This document shows, one piece after another, positions 28,100 to 36,759 of a DNA stretch of 64,000 nucleotides. The stretch comes from an uncultured Rhodospirillales bacterium. GTDB lineage: Bacteria > Pseudomonadota > Alphaproteobacteria > RF32 > CAG-239. A program made the position numbers and the translations under genes. Position 1 is the stretch's first letter; every line of letters begins with the position of its first letter. Location: the NCBI GenBank assembly GCA_902763185.1, contig CACWQT010000003.1, positions 62,001 through 126,000 of the forward strand, written 5' to 3'. Below the pieces are notes generated by a model. It saw only the letters and a list, made by a program, of their open reading frames with translations. It was not told the DNA's origin and made no database searches.

Positions 28100-28128
28100 T
28101 TGCGAAATAAACTAAAGCACTTTATAAC
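28100..28128 (+). promoter_or_regulatory. Sigma70-type promoter of queA
   Basis: TTGCGA (28100-28105) and TATAAC (28123-28128) are 17 bases apart, placing transcription start about 26 bases before the queA ATG. It is divergent to the promoter of the large repeat protein. Confidence 0.55.
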
Positions 28129-28160
28129 AAGGAACAAATTAATCTTAAAAAGGTTAGAAA

Positions 28161-29243
28161 ATGCGCGTAGATATATTTGATTTTGATTTAGATAGAGATT
28201 TAATCGCCAAAGAACCGGCAAATCCCAGAGACACCTCAAAACTTTTGGATTTAACTGATGAAACAGCCGTTTATGATCGTCATTTTTATGATTTGCCGGA
28301 CATCTTGGAAAAAGGTGATGTGCTGGTATTCAATGATACCAAAGTTATTCCTGCGCGTTTATATGGTAAAAGAGGTGAAGCAGAGGTTGAGGTCACCTTA
28401 TATCACCCAGAAAACGGTCTGACTTGGTGGTCTTTTATCAAAAATTCCAAACGGTTACGCCCTAATGATGTTGTGATATTTTATACTTCGGAAATTCCGG
28501 TTGCTGACTCGAATTTTAAAGCAAAAGTAATAGAAAAAAATAGCGAGGACGGAGTATTACTAGAGTTTTTATGCCCGGTAGATAATTTGGCACATCAGCT
28601 TGAAACCTATGGACTGATGCCTTTGCCACCATACATCAAGCGCGAAAAGCCAACTACCGGTTTGTGGAACAGATATAATGATAAAGAAAATTATCAAACC
28701 GTATATGCCAAATATGAAGGAGCCGTTGCCGCGCCGACCGCAGGGCTTCATTTTACGGATAATGTCTTAAAGCGCTTAGAAGAAAAAGGTATTACGAAAG
28801 TATTTTTAACACTTCACGTTGGGGCAGGAACATTCTTACCAGTTAAAACGGATAACACCGAAGACCATAAAATGCACGCAGAATATGGCATTATTACACC
28901 GGAGGCTTGCAATATTATCAATCAGGCAAAAAAAGAGGGTAGGCGCATCATCGCTGTTGGCACCACTTCAGTGCGCCTGTTAGAAAGTGCCGCAGATGAT
29001 AAAGGTGTTTTACACCCTTTTAATGGCGAAACCTCAATTTTTATTACACCGGGTTATAAGTTTAAAATCATAGATTACATCATCACCAATTTCCATTTAC
29101 CGAAATCAACATTGTTTATGCTGATTTGTGCAATTGCCGGCACCGAGCGGATGAAACAGGCATATCAGCATGCTATTGATAAAAAATATCGTTTTTACTC
29201 CTATGGTGACAGTTCTATTTTAAAATGTGTAAATAAAATTTAA
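28161..29243 (+). CDS. queA: S-adenosylmethionine:tRNA ribosyltransferase-isomerase
   Basis: A 360-residue enzyme that adds the epoxycyclopentane ring, derived from the ribose of S-adenosylmethionine, to 7-aminomethyl-7-deazaguanine at tRNA position 34, on the way to queuosine. Family blocks are complete: DFDLDRDLIAKEPANPRDTSKLL, read as two adjoining parts, then LVFNDTKVIPARLYGKR, QTVYAKYEGAVAAPTAGLHF, FLTLHVGAGTFLPV and TNFHLPKSTLFML. Length is normal. A good promoter and AAGG eight bases before the ATG are present. The following GGDEF-like gene begins 48 bases downstream and may be co-transcribed. Confidence 0.97.
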   Translation: MRVDIFDFDLDRDLIAKEPANPRDTSKLLDLTDETAVYDRHFYDLPDILEKGDVLVFNDTKVIPARLYGKRGEAEVEVTLYHPENGLTWWSFIKNSKRLRPNDVVIFYTSEIPVADSNFKAKVIEKNSEDGVLLEFLCPVDNLAHQLETYGLMPLPPYIKREKPTTGLWNRYNDKENYQTVYAKYEGAVAAPTAGLHFTDNVLKRLEEKGITKVFLTLHVGAGTFLPVKTDNTEDHKMHAEYGIITPEACNIINQAKKEGRRIIAVGTTSVRLLESAADDKGVLHPFNGETSIFITPGYKFKIIDYIITNFHLPKSTLFMLICAIAGTERMKQAYQHAIDKKYRFYSYGDSSILKCVNKI

Positions 29244-29291
29244 CTTTTACATTTTATACTGCCCGCGAAAATAACTCAAAGGTGGATAAAA

Positions 29292-30473
29292 GTGTTGGGA
29301 TTAAGTTTAAATACTTCAAAAATTTTAGCATACAACAAAACGGCTTTATTACCGGCACTATTGGTGTGCGCGTTTATTTTGTATTTTTTCTCTATTTCAG
29401 AGTTTTCTGATGAAACTTATCATACAATTCACTTTGCATTTTTAATTACGGCAGGTCTGGCGCTTGCTTTTGGCGTAATTTTGCGTGTTCCTTTTGTGGC
29501 AATATCCATTTCAGTCATTTATATCAGCTATTTAATTATAAATAGCCAGCGTTACAGCTATGGTGAAGATTATATATTTTCCGCAGGGTATAATATATGG
29601 AGTATTCTGTTACTGCCTAATTTGCTCATATCTAATTACTTTTTTGCCGAAGAAAAAAAACATAGGCATTGGAGTTGGTTTTATATTTTTATTTTGGCAC
29701 AAACTGCAATATTGGAAAGGTTTCAAACCCAAAGCATTGATGCTGATTCACCATTTTTTTATAAACATATCGGGGATCTTAATTATCCGGCTTTTTATAT
29801 CGGATTGCTGTGCTTGACAATTTTATTTGTAAAACAGATACTTAACGGCAAAATCTTAAATGCTGCTACATTTTTTGTCTCGGTTGCTGTATTTTTAAGC
29901 CTGTTTTATTCGGATAACTTATTCGCTTACAGTTTGTTCTTTTTAGCAGCCGCAGTTGTTGAGCTGTTGACGGTTCTTTATTACTCTTATTATGTGCAAT
30001 ATAAAGATGAAGAAATAGACATTCCCAATCTGACAGCATTTTATAAAGAGGCCGATAATCCGCGGAAATATCCGCTGAAATATAGCATAGCTTTAATGTA
30101 TATAGATGAATATGACCGTTTATTGAAACGATTCGGTGAAAGTAAAGCTCTGATTTTAAAAAAGATGTTTTTAGCGCGGATTAAAAAAGTCAAACCCAAT
30201 GTTTTAATCTATAACTACAAGCCGGATGCTTTGATTTTGGCATTTAAGAACTACAATGTGTCAGAATGCTTTGATTTTGCCGAGGATATTCGTCGCTTGA
30301 TAGCAAAGTCCGTTTTTGTGTTTAACGAAAATAATCATTTGCAATTAACCGTATCACAATGTGTTTCAGAAAAGAAACGGAGCGATGCCGGTGCCGCAAT
30401 GGTTTTAGAACGTGCTGAAGAAAATCTAAAAAAGGCCTGCAAATTTACGCATAATATAACGGTCAGAGCTTAA
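29292..30473 (+). CDS. Membrane protein with degenerate GGDEF-like domain
   Basis: A 393-residue protein with seven or eight N-terminal membrane segments (about 15-235) and a cytoplasmic domain of about 155 residues. That domain has the layout of a diguanylate cyclase: SIALMYIDEYDRLLKRFGE where the substrate-metal aspartates sit, then an NVLIYNYKPDALILAF segment at the place of RxGGDEFxxLL. The GGDEF signature itself is lost (YKPDA), so cyclic-di-GMP synthesis is not expected; a sensory or GTP-binding role is possible. The start is GTG at 29292, with an AAAGGTGG site upstream; a TTG one codon later is an alternative. The 3' end overlaps convergent lgt by four bases. Confidence 0.6.
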   Translation: MLGLSLNTSKILAYNKTALLPALLVCAFILYFFSISEFSDETYHTIHFAFLITAGLALAFGVILRVPFVAISISVIYISYLIINSQRYSYGEDYIFSAGYNIWSILLLPNLLISNYFFAEEKKHRHWSWFYIFILAQTAILERFQTQSIDADSPFFYKHIGDLNYPAFYIGLLCLTILFVKQILNGKILNAATFFVSVAVFLSLFYSDNLFAYSLFFLAAAVVELLTVLYYSYYVQYKDEEIDIPNLTAFYKEADNPRKYPLKYSIALMYIDEYDRLLKRFGESKALILKKMFLARIKKVKPNVLIYNYKPDALILAFKNYNVSECFDFAEDIRRLIAKSVFVFNENNHLQLTVSQCVSEKKRSDAGAAMVLERAEENLKKACKFTHNITVRA

Positions 30474-31261
30474 TTTTTCTTTCTAAGTGATTTAATAAGC
30501 ACATATCCGCCAACCAACAAAAATGGTATTGAAAGCAACTGCCCCAAAGTTACTTGTCCAAAGATAAAGCCGATTTGCTCGTCAGGCTCTCTGAAAAATT
30601 CCATACACAACCGTGATAGCGTATAAATGATTAAAAAGACCGCGGAAATAACACCATGATGGCTACGCACAAATTCCTTTTTCCATAATAGGTTCAAGAT
30701 AATAAACATTAACACACCTTCGCTTAAAGCTTCATAAATTTGCGAAGGATGCCGAGGCATGTAACCGCCGCTTGGGAACTTAACCGCCCACGGTACCGTG
30801 GTCACGCGTCCCCATAATTCATCATTGATGAAGTTAGTCAGCCTGCCTAAGAATATGCCGATAGGCACATACAAAGCAACAATGTCTGTAATTTTTAAAA
30901 ATGGGAACATATATTTCTTTGCGAAATAATAAAGAGCCAAAATAACACCGGCAATCCCTCCGTGAAAAGACATCCCCCCATGCCAAACCGCCAAAATCTC
31001 TGCCGGATGATGCCAAAAATACGTTTTGCCATAAAACAAAACGTAGCCAAGCCGGCCGCCCAAAATAATTCCCAATGTGGTATAAAAGACCAAGTCATCA
31101 AGTTGGGCAGAAGTAAGCCCTAATTTATATTTATCAATATTGCGTTTGGTCAAAAACCAAGCTGAAAGAATCCCAATGAGATATGCAAGGGCATACCAAC
31201 GTAATTGAAAAGGTCCAATGGCAAAAGCAACCGGAGATATATTGGGAAAATCAATAAACAT
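30470..31261 (-). CDS. lgt: Prolipoprotein diacylglyceryl transferase
   Basis: A 263-residue inner-membrane enzyme that attaches diacylglycerol from phosphatidylglycerol to the lipobox Cys of prolipoproteins. It has seven membrane segments and the family motifs WHGGMSFHGGIAG and the Lgt signature GRLTNFINDELWGR with its essential Arg and Asn. The ATG at 31261 has GGAG six bases upstream; an ATG four codons earlier lacks a ribosome site. The lipoproteins encoded in this window (the TolC type at 8.1 kb, LptE, and the protein at 32.5 kb) are natural substrates. It overlaps the GGDEF-like gene by four bases tail to tail. Confidence 0.96.
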   Translation of the reverse strand: MFIDFPNISPVAFAIGPFQLRWYALAYLIGILSAWFLTKRNIDKYKLGLTSAQLDDLVFYTTLGIILGGRLGYVLFYGKTYFWHHPAEILAVWHGGMSFHGGIAGVILALYYFAKKYMFPFLKITDIVALYVPIGIFLGRLTNFINDELWGRVTTVPWAVKFPSGGYMPRHPSQIYEALSEGVLMFIILNLLWKKEFVRSHHGVISAVFLIIYTLSRLCMEFFREPDEQIGFIFGQVTLGQLLSIPFLLVGGYVLIKSLRKKN

Positions 31262-31439
31262 AAAACGCTCCATTACATCATTCTAATTTCTTAAAGCTAA
31301 CTTAATAAAAAAATATAATCCACACAAAAAAATATAAAAATCCGAAGATTTTGAACAAGTATTTGAAATAAAATAATTTACAAAAGTGCAAAAAGTTACT
31401 TTTTGGTTAAAAAAGTGGAAAACTGGATATTCTGATTGT

Positions 31440-31468
31440 TTTACTAAATTGCATCTATAAATTATAAT
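31440..31468 (+). promoter_or_regulatory. Sigma70-type promoter of the ybjN-like gene
   Basis: TTTACT (31440-31445) and a perfect TATAAT (31463-31468) are 17 bases apart, about 20 bases before the ATG. The remainder of the 227-base gap from lgt (31262-31439) is very AT-rich and shows nothing else recognisable. Confidence 0.65.
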
Positions 31469-31488
31469 ACATAACAAAAGGAATAAAA

Positions 31489-31974
31489 ATGGCGATATCC
31501 GCAGTAGAAAAACAAGATACATATAATCCGATAGACTCCATAGAATACATCTTAGGACGTGATAACATTATTTGTGAACGTCGCAAAGAAAATGAGTTAG
31601 TGGCAGAAGTTCACGGAAAATGGGATAATATGTTGATTTTCTTTGCTTTTGAACCCCATATGCGTTGTTTGCACCTTTCTTGTTTGTTAAATATCGGAAC
31701 AGCGGCCGTTGACCGGAGTAAAATGTTTGAGCTACTGGCTCTGTTAAATGAAAATTTATGGCTTGGTCATTTTTCTTATTGGAGCGAGCAAAAAATGCCT
31801 ATATTTAAGCACTCCATTATTTTACAAGATGATGAAGAATTGTTTGTTCATAAAATCGGACAAATTATAGAGTTGGCAATTATGGAGTGTGAACGTGTTT
31901 ATCCGATATTTAATGCTGTGATGAAACAAAATATCCCGCCGGCAGAAGCTCTCCACGCTGGTTTATGTAACTGA
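31489..31974 (+). CDS. YbjN-domain protein
   Basis: A 161-residue cytoplasmic protein with the YbjN fold pattern: NPIDSIEYILG, a GKWDNMLIFFAFEPHMRCLHLSCLLNI stretch (read as two parts) and LLNENLWLGHFSYW. YbjN proteins resemble type III secretion chaperones in fold and have been linked to stress and motility regulation in enterobacteria; the function here is unknown. The ATG has AAAGGA upstream and a strong promoter. The next gene converges and its stop lies directly at this gene's end, with no terminator between. Confidence 0.8.
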   Translation: MAISAVEKQDTYNPIDSIEYILGRDNIICERRKENELVAEVHGKWDNMLIFFAFEPHMRCLHLSCLLNIGTAAVDRSKMFELLALLNENLWLGHFSYWSEQKMPIFKHSIILQDDEELFVHKIGQIIELAIMECERVYPIFNAVMKQNIPPAEALHAGLCN

Positions 31975-32415
31975 TTACCAGATTTTTAGATAACGTAAGA
32001 TAAAAAGAAACGCCCCGACTTGAATAACAATTGTGGCAAAAAAGCCCAACATATAACTTTTTTTCTTGTATTTATGCTTAAAAATTTTTTGCCCCATAAT
32101 TGCCCCGATTGTGCCACCCAAAACTTCTAAGGTATGTAACTGTATTTCAGGGATGCGCCACTGATGATTTTGCGCCGCGTGTTTATCATGCCCGTATGCA
32201 ATAAATGTAAACAAGTTAATTAGCGGTATATGAAACAACAAAAACAATAGCAAACTTGTCTTTTTAAACCACGCCACATGCCATCCGAGATAATTTTCAC
32301 ATAAATAAGCGGCTAAAATCATCATACCGGCATAAAGCATAAAAAAAACATTATTGCGCAGTCCTCTAAAAAGGAGGCAAAGTGCAAACAAAATTCCTGC
32401 AAACGTAATAACCAT
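31975..32415 (-). CDS. DUF1294 membrane protein
   Basis: A 146-residue protein with four predicted membrane segments. The DUF1294 signature is clear: AYGHDKHAAQNHQWRIPE, then LEVLGGTIGAIMGQKIFKHK, followed by a KKKSYMLGF block. The family is widespread and uncharacterised; some members are fused to a cold-shock domain, which is absent here. The ATG at 32415 has AGGAG five bases upstream and was preferred to an in-frame ATG 63 bases earlier that lacks a ribosome site. Confidence 0.85.
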   Translation of the reverse strand: MVITFAGILFALCLLFRGLRNNVFFMLYAGMMILAAYLCENYLGWHVAWFKKTSLLLFLLFHIPLINLFTFIAYGHDKHAAQNHQWRIPEIQLHTLEVLGGTIGAIMGQKIFKHKYKKKSYMLGFFATIVIQVGAFLFILRYLKIW

Positions 32416-32539
32416 GGTATCTCCTGACAAAATAGCGATAACATAAAAAAAATTAAAAGTAAATCGTAAACTTAACAATTTTTTAATTGCTTTGCGGTAA
32501 AAAACAATTACATAGATAAATTTATTTAGGAGAAAACCT

Positions 32540-33502
32540 ATGAAAAAAGTTTTAAGTATCGTTGCATGCAGTGCCTTAGCAGCCTGTTCCTGCAGTGAAA
32601 ATCAGTGGGAAGCGGTAGATGTCGTAGATTACGAAGAACCGATTTATGAAGAGCAGGCCAAAGCTCCGGTAATTCAAGAATCGGAGGCAACAGTTCGTGA
32701 GGTTCGCCCATCCCCTGTATATGTATCATCCGCACCGCAAGTTGTTTATGATGCACCTTATACCGAAGTGGCAACGCCATGCGTTCAAGCAACACCGTGC
32801 TGCCAAGCCGTATATTATCAACCGCAACCATGCTGTGGGTATCAGGTAGCTACACAACCGGCACCTCAACCAAAGGTTACCAAAAGCCAAAAGATTATAA
32901 CCACTACAACTACTTATAAAGATTGCGGTGGTCAACCTTGCGATCCTGTAACAACCACTCATGAAGAAGTTGTGCCGGCAAATGTGAGCTATACCGGCTA
33001 TACTCAACCGACGGCTCAAGTTGCACCGTATGAATCAGGCTATCTTGATGTAACGGTTGAATCTAATCCGTATAATTCACAAGTTGTAGATGTTCGTCCG
33101 GCAAGTCCGAAAGTAGATGGCAAAATTGCTGCCAAGTATTCTCCGGAAGCCTACAATGTTGTAGCCAGACGTGCTACCAACCGTATGTTGCAAGATACAT
33201 CTTCTCTTTATGGTAATGGTCGCACCAAGAGAATTTTCTTAAAAGATACAAGACTCTTAAGTTCTGATTTACCGTATGGTAGCCAACGCTTAAGAGGTAT
33301 CACTAAAGAAATCATCAGCGGATCTGAAACCTATGATGTTATCAATAACGCAACAGATGCAGATTACATCTTAGATTCTGCCGCTGACTGGTATGTATCA
33401 GGTTCTGCCGCTCCGGCACTTCAATACAAGCTCACCATGTTTGATAAAAATGGTAGAAAAGTAAACGAGTGGGTAGAGATTATCAGACAATTACAGGATT
33501 AA
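32540..33502 (+). CDS. Cys- and Pro-rich lipoprotein with LpoB/CsgG-like C-terminal domain
   Basis: A 320-residue lipoprotein. The signal peptide ends in LAAC (Cys16), followed by CSCSEN. Residues about 60-190 are Pro/Thr/Tyr-rich with paired cysteines (TPCVQATPCCQ, QPCCGYQ, CGGQPC) and look unstructured or cross-linked. The C-terminal 120 residues form a compact domain with RIFLKDTRLL, TYDVINNATDADYIL and YKLTMFDKNGRKVNEW. That pattern recalls lipoproteins of the LpoB/CsgG fold, but this is a weak assignment. The next gene, eight bases downstream, encodes a related domain without the Cys-rich part, so the two are probably co-transcribed and may work together. The ATG has TAGGAG upstream. Confidence 0.65.
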   Translation: MKKVLSIVACSALAACSCSENQWEAVDVVDYEEPIYEEQAKAPVIQESEATVREVRPSPVYVSSAPQVVYDAPYTEVATPCVQATPCCQAVYYQPQPCCGYQVATQPAPQPKVTKSQKIITTTTTYKDCGGQPCDPVTTTHEEVVPANVSYTGYTQPTAQVAPYESGYLDVTVESNPYNSQVVDVRPASPKVDGKIAAKYSPEAYNVVARRATNRMLQDTSSLYGNGRTKRIFLKDTRLLSSDLPYGSQRLRGITKEIISGSETYDVINNATDADYILDSAADWYVSGSAAPALQYKLTMFDKNGRKVNEWVEIIRQLQD

Positions 33503-33509
33503 TCCTTAA

Positions 33510-34007
33510 ATGCTGAAGCTCTTTAGCATACTGTCTGCCTTTTGTTGGTTATTTATAACACCGGCAAAGGCAGACAGTTTTTTATTATCGAGAATAATTG
33601 AGCAAGAATCCATTATCCCTCTCGTTTTTATCAAAGATTTAGAATATTATAATCATACAAAAACCGCCGCATTTACCCAAAGAATAACCGATAAGCTTTC
33701 CTTAGAACCTCAAATTATTATTACCGATAACGAAGCTATGGCGGATTACTATATTGTTCCCCAGCTACTGCAATCAAAAATGGCACCGCTTAATCAGGAT
33801 ACCTCGCGTTACAGTATGTCGGTTAAAGTTGAATTATGGAGCAAAGGCGGCATTTTAATAGACAGTGCCACCCAAAACCGCTATATTGTCATAGAAAACA
33901 ACGAGAACACTCAAGAAATCGCAAAGAAATTATTGATTAAGCTCTTAGATGAAGCCTTAACCGAGTTGATGTTCAAATTTAAAGAAAAACAAACCGCAAA
34001 CAGCTAA
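33510..34007 (+). CDS. Secreted protein related to the preceding lipoprotein's C-terminal domain
   Basis: A 165-residue exported protein with a signal peptide (about 1-21, ending AKA/DSF). The mature part parallels the C-terminal domain of the preceding gene: PLVFIKDLEYY against RIFLKDTRLL, DNEAMADYYIVPQLL against NNATDADYILDSAAD, and YSMSVKVELWSKGGILID against YKLTMFDKNGRKVNEW. It lacks a lipobox, so it should be soluble in the periplasm. No family was recognised. The eight-base spacing to the lipoprotein gene and this similarity suggest an ancient duplication. It ends one base before convergent dtd. Confidence 0.6.
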   Translation: MLKLFSILSAFCWLFITPAKADSFLLSRIIEQESIIPLVFIKDLEYYNHTKTAAFTQRITDKLSLEPQIIITDNEAMADYYIVPQLLQSKMAPLNQDTSRYSMSVKVELWSKGGILIDSATQNRYIVIENNENTQEIAKKLLIKLLDEALTELMFKFKEKQTANS

Positions 34008-34008
34008 A

Positions 34009-34446
34009 TTACTTAGAAAGCCAAAACGTTGCCGGTCCGTCATTTATAAGCGAAACTTTCATTTCTGCCTGAAAAACCCCTGTTTGCGGCAATATTCCTT
34101 TATTTTTAAGAAGGCTGTTAAAATACGCATACATTTCTTTGGCTTTCAAGGGTTCTTCGGCATTATCAAATCCGGGGCGATTTCCACGGCTTGTATCTGC
34201 TGCCAAAGTAAATTGTGAAACGACCAAAATTCCGCCGCTAATATCCAAAACAGAGCGATTCATTTTGCCTGCATCATCTTCAAAAATCCGAAGATTAACA
34301 AGTTTATTGGCAAGATATTCGGCCTGTGTTTTGGTATCACCTTTTTCCACACCTAAAAAGACCAAAAGTCCCTTGCCGATTTGTCCGACAATCTCTTTAT
34401 TGACTTCAACGGAAGCCGTATCTACTCTTTGCACCAGTAACTTCAT
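34009..34446 (-). CDS. dtd: D-aminoacyl-tRNA deacylase
   Basis: A 145-residue enzyme that removes D-amino acids, and glycine mischarged on tRNA-Ala, from tRNA. Motifs are complete: [15 protein letters not shown] at the start, [17 protein letters not shown], and the C-terminal [11 protein letters not shown] containing the Gly-cisPro pair that gives chiral selection. The ATG at 34446 has AAGGAG six bases upstream. It follows the spmA-spmB fusion gene by 10 bases and is probably co-transcribed with it. Confidence 0.96.
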   Translation of the reverse strand: MKLLVQRVDTASVEVNKEIVGQIGKGLLVFLGVEKGDTKTQAEYLANKLVNLRIFEDDAGKMNRSVLDISGGILVVSQFTLAADTSRGNRPGFDNAEEPLKAKEMYAYFNSLLKNKGILPQTGVFQAEMKVSLINDGPATFWLSK

Positions 34447-34456
34447 AATGTTCTCC

Positions 34457-35689
34457 TTAATGCTGATAAAACAGATAAGCAAGCGTAATCGCGGCAATAA
34501 TTCCGGCCAAATCGGAAATCAGCGCATACTTAACCGCATATCTCATCTTAGAAATATTAACCGCCCCGAAATAGACCGTTAACACATAAAACGTTGTTTC
34601 CGTAGAGCCTTGAATAACCGAAGCCGTAAACGCGGCAAAGCTGTCCGGTCCGAAGTTTTGCATAGTTTCAATCATCATTGCCCGAGCACCGCTTCCCGAT
34701 AATGGTTTCATAAACGCGGTGGAAAGAGCATCGGCAAATTGTGAATCAACGTGTATCTTACCGCAAATAAACCGCACACCGTCAACAATCATATCCAAAA
34801 CGCCCGATGCTCTGAATACGCCGATAGCAACCAACATAGCCAGTAAATAAGGGATAATGCGTATCGCCATATCAAATCCGTCTTTAGCTCCCTTTAAGAA
34901 GACCTCATAGCAGGCAAGTTTTTTCTTGACCGCCAACGCAATAATCCCGCCGATGAGCATAATAAGGATAATATTGCCCAAAGCCGATGAGACAACCAGC
35001 CTTTTTTCGGGGCTTATTGCATAAAATATCGCGGTAAGCCCGATAATCAAAAACAAAAATCCGCCCACCCATTTCAGCAAAATTGGGTGCAATAAATTGA
35101 TTCTTTGCTTTATTGCCACTAACAGAAAACCGGTAATGGTAGAAACCGATGTTGCAAGCAAAATCGGGATAAAAACTTCAGACGGATTGGTCGCGCCCAT
35201 TTGCGCCCGATACATAAAGATTGTAATCGGTATCAGCGTAACAGATGAAGCATTGAGTATCATAAACAGAATTTCCGCATCACTGGCGGTATCTTTTTGC
35301 TTGTTGTGTTTTTGCAACTGCTCCATAGCTTTCAGCCCCATTGGTGTTGCCGCATTATCCAAGCCTAAGAAATTTGCCGCCATATTCAGCACCACGGTAG
35401 AAATAGCAGGGCTGTTCTCCGGCACATCTTTCATAATCACCCGAAACAACGGAGATAACTTCTTAGCAATTTTATCGGCAAGCCCCGATTCTTCTATCAG
35501 CCGAAGCACACCGAGCCAAAAACACAAAATTCCGATGAGCCCTAACGAAACATCAACCGCCGTTTGCGTGTTCTTAAAAATCGCTTGTGTGATTTGGTTA
35601 AAAGTCTCGGCACTTTGGGTAAAAATCAAGTCATAAAGCGCAACAACAATTGCGATTAAAAACATTCCTGCCCATAAAATATTAATCAT
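34457..35689 (-). CDS. Fused SpmA-SpmB nucleoside-recognition (Gate) domain membrane protein
   Basis: A 410-residue polytopic membrane protein. The first half corresponds to spore maturation protein A ([22 protein letters not shown], read as adjoining parts, and [22 protein letters not shown]), the second half to SpmB ([24 protein letters not shown], in two parts, GSGARAM and [11 protein letters not shown]). Fused SpmAB proteins occur in many Gram-negative bacteria that do not form spores; the transported compound is unknown. The ATG has GGAG seven bases upstream. dtd follows 10 bases after the stop. Confidence 0.9.
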   Translation of the reverse strand: MINILWAGMFLIAIVVALYDLIFTQSAETFNQITQAIFKNTQTAVDVSLGLIGILCFWLGVLRLIEESGLADKIAKKLSPLFRVIMKDVPENSPAISTVVLNMAANFLGLDNAATPMGLKAMEQLQKHNKQKDTASDAEILFMILNASSVTLIPITIFMYRAQMGATNPSEVFIPILLATSVSTITGFLLVAIKQRINLLHPILLKWVGGFLFLIIGLTAIFYAISPEKRLVVSSALGNIILIMLIGGIIALAVKKKLACYEVFLKGAKDGFDMAIRIIPYLLAMLVAIGVFRASGVLDMIVDGVRFICGKIHVDSQFADALSTAFMKPLSGSGARAMMIETMQNFGPDSFAAFTASVIQGSTETTFYVLTVYFGAVNISKMRYAVKYALISDLAGIIAAITLAYLFYQH

Positions 35690-35770
35690 CCAGATTCTCC
35701 GTTAAGCAAATATTTAAGATATGCCACGCATAATAAACCAAAATGTTTAATATTTCTCAAAGGTGAGCCG

Positions 35771-36727
35771 ATGTTAGAAAATAATCCTGAATATCAAGCC
35801 AAAAAATATGAATTTGCCGACTATTATCAGCAAAATATCCTACCGGTGTTAAGGCCTTTTGAGCGCACGCGACGCAGATATTTACTGACTTTTGCGGTAA
35901 TCTGTGTGTTTATTATCGGTTGGGCTACGTTTACGTTTAATCATATACACGAGATTTTTAGCGGTGCGGAGAGTGGCTCCGAAAATTGGTTCGGTATAGG
36001 GTCTTGCTTGCTGATATTGTTGCTGTGCCTGCCGATGTTAAGCTATTATAAACGTAGCAAAGAAAACCTGCTTCCGCTCATCGCTAATTTCTTTGGAAAG
36101 TTCACTTATGTTTATCAACCGCCGCTGACAGACACGCTCTTAAAGCAATCCCAAATCGTCAAAACCTATGATAAGCTCATAACCGATGACGGTTTTAGCG
36201 GCGAATACACCGGCTTGCCGGTCATAATTGCCGAATACAGCGGTCTTCAGCTACAAAAGCCGACTAAACAAAACCCCAAAGTGAGCTACAAAAAGCAAGC
36301 GCACGGCATATTTTTTATTGCCGATATGCAAAAAAAGTTCCAAGGCGAGACTATTGTTGTCAAAGATAAAGGCATTTTAAATCGATTCGCACACTATAAA
36401 AACCTTGCCAAAGTCGGCCTTGAATCTCCGGAGTTTGAAAAAAAATACGAAGTCTATTCCGATTCTCAAATTGAGGCACGCTATATCCTAACCCCTGTAA
36501 TGTTGGAATATATGCTGGCGTTAAAAAACTCTTTTTCCGATATTGAGTTTAGCTTTTTTGATAATCGCCTGTTTATGAATATCCGTATCAAAGAGAATTA
36601 CTTTGAAGCCTCAAACTTCTTCACCCCCATAACGAGCCGTAAGAATATACAAAAAATCTTCACCGAGCTTTATCTTCTTTTCTCAATCGTTGATACCTTA
36701 AAACTCAATCAAAAGCAGTTATTGTAA
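35771..36727 (+). CDS. DUF3137 membrane protein
   Basis: A 318-residue protein with two membrane segments near the N-terminus (about 38-58 and 78-95) and a large cytoplasmic domain of the DUF3137 type: YDKLITDDGFSGEYTGLPVIIAEYSGLQL (two blocks), GIFFIADMQKKFQGETIV, and a C-terminal LALKNSFSDIEFSFFDNRLFMNI region. The family is uncharacterised. The ATG is preceded by AAAGGTGAG at a normal distance. Convergent galU lies 33 bases beyond its end. Confidence 0.8.
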   Translation: MLENNPEYQAKKYEFADYYQQNILPVLRPFERTRRRYLLTFAVICVFIIGWATFTFNHIHEIFSGAESGSENWFGIGSCLLILLLCLPMLSYYKRSKENLLPLIANFFGKFTYVYQPPLTDTLLKQSQIVKTYDKLITDDGFSGEYTGLPVIIAEYSGLQLQKPTKQNPKVSYKKQAHGIFFIADMQKKFQGETIVVKDKGILNRFAHYKNLAKVGLESPEFEKKYEVYSDSQIEARYILTPVMLEYMLALKNSFSDIEFSFFDNRLFMNIRIKENYFEASNFFTPITSRKNIQKIFTELYLLFSIVDTLKLNQKQLL

Positions 36728-36759
36728 TTTTTGAATTGTTAAAAACAGATCAAATTACT

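Noticed and set aside
31283-31522. 79-codon minus-strand frame in the gap between lgt and the ybjN-like gene
   Set aside because: Runs through the TATAAT promoter and start of the ybjN-like gene; its Phe/Leu/Ile content is what AT-rich spacer gives by chance.
34139-34582. 147-codon plus-strand frame across dtd and the spmA-spmB gene
   Set aside because: Both minus-strand genes are clear family members with good ribosome sites; the plus-strand frame has neither.
35097-35636. 179-codon open frame on the plus strand inside the spmA-spmB fusion gene
   Set aside because: Antisense shadow of a conserved membrane-protein gene; its composition reflects the reverse complement of hydrophobic codons.
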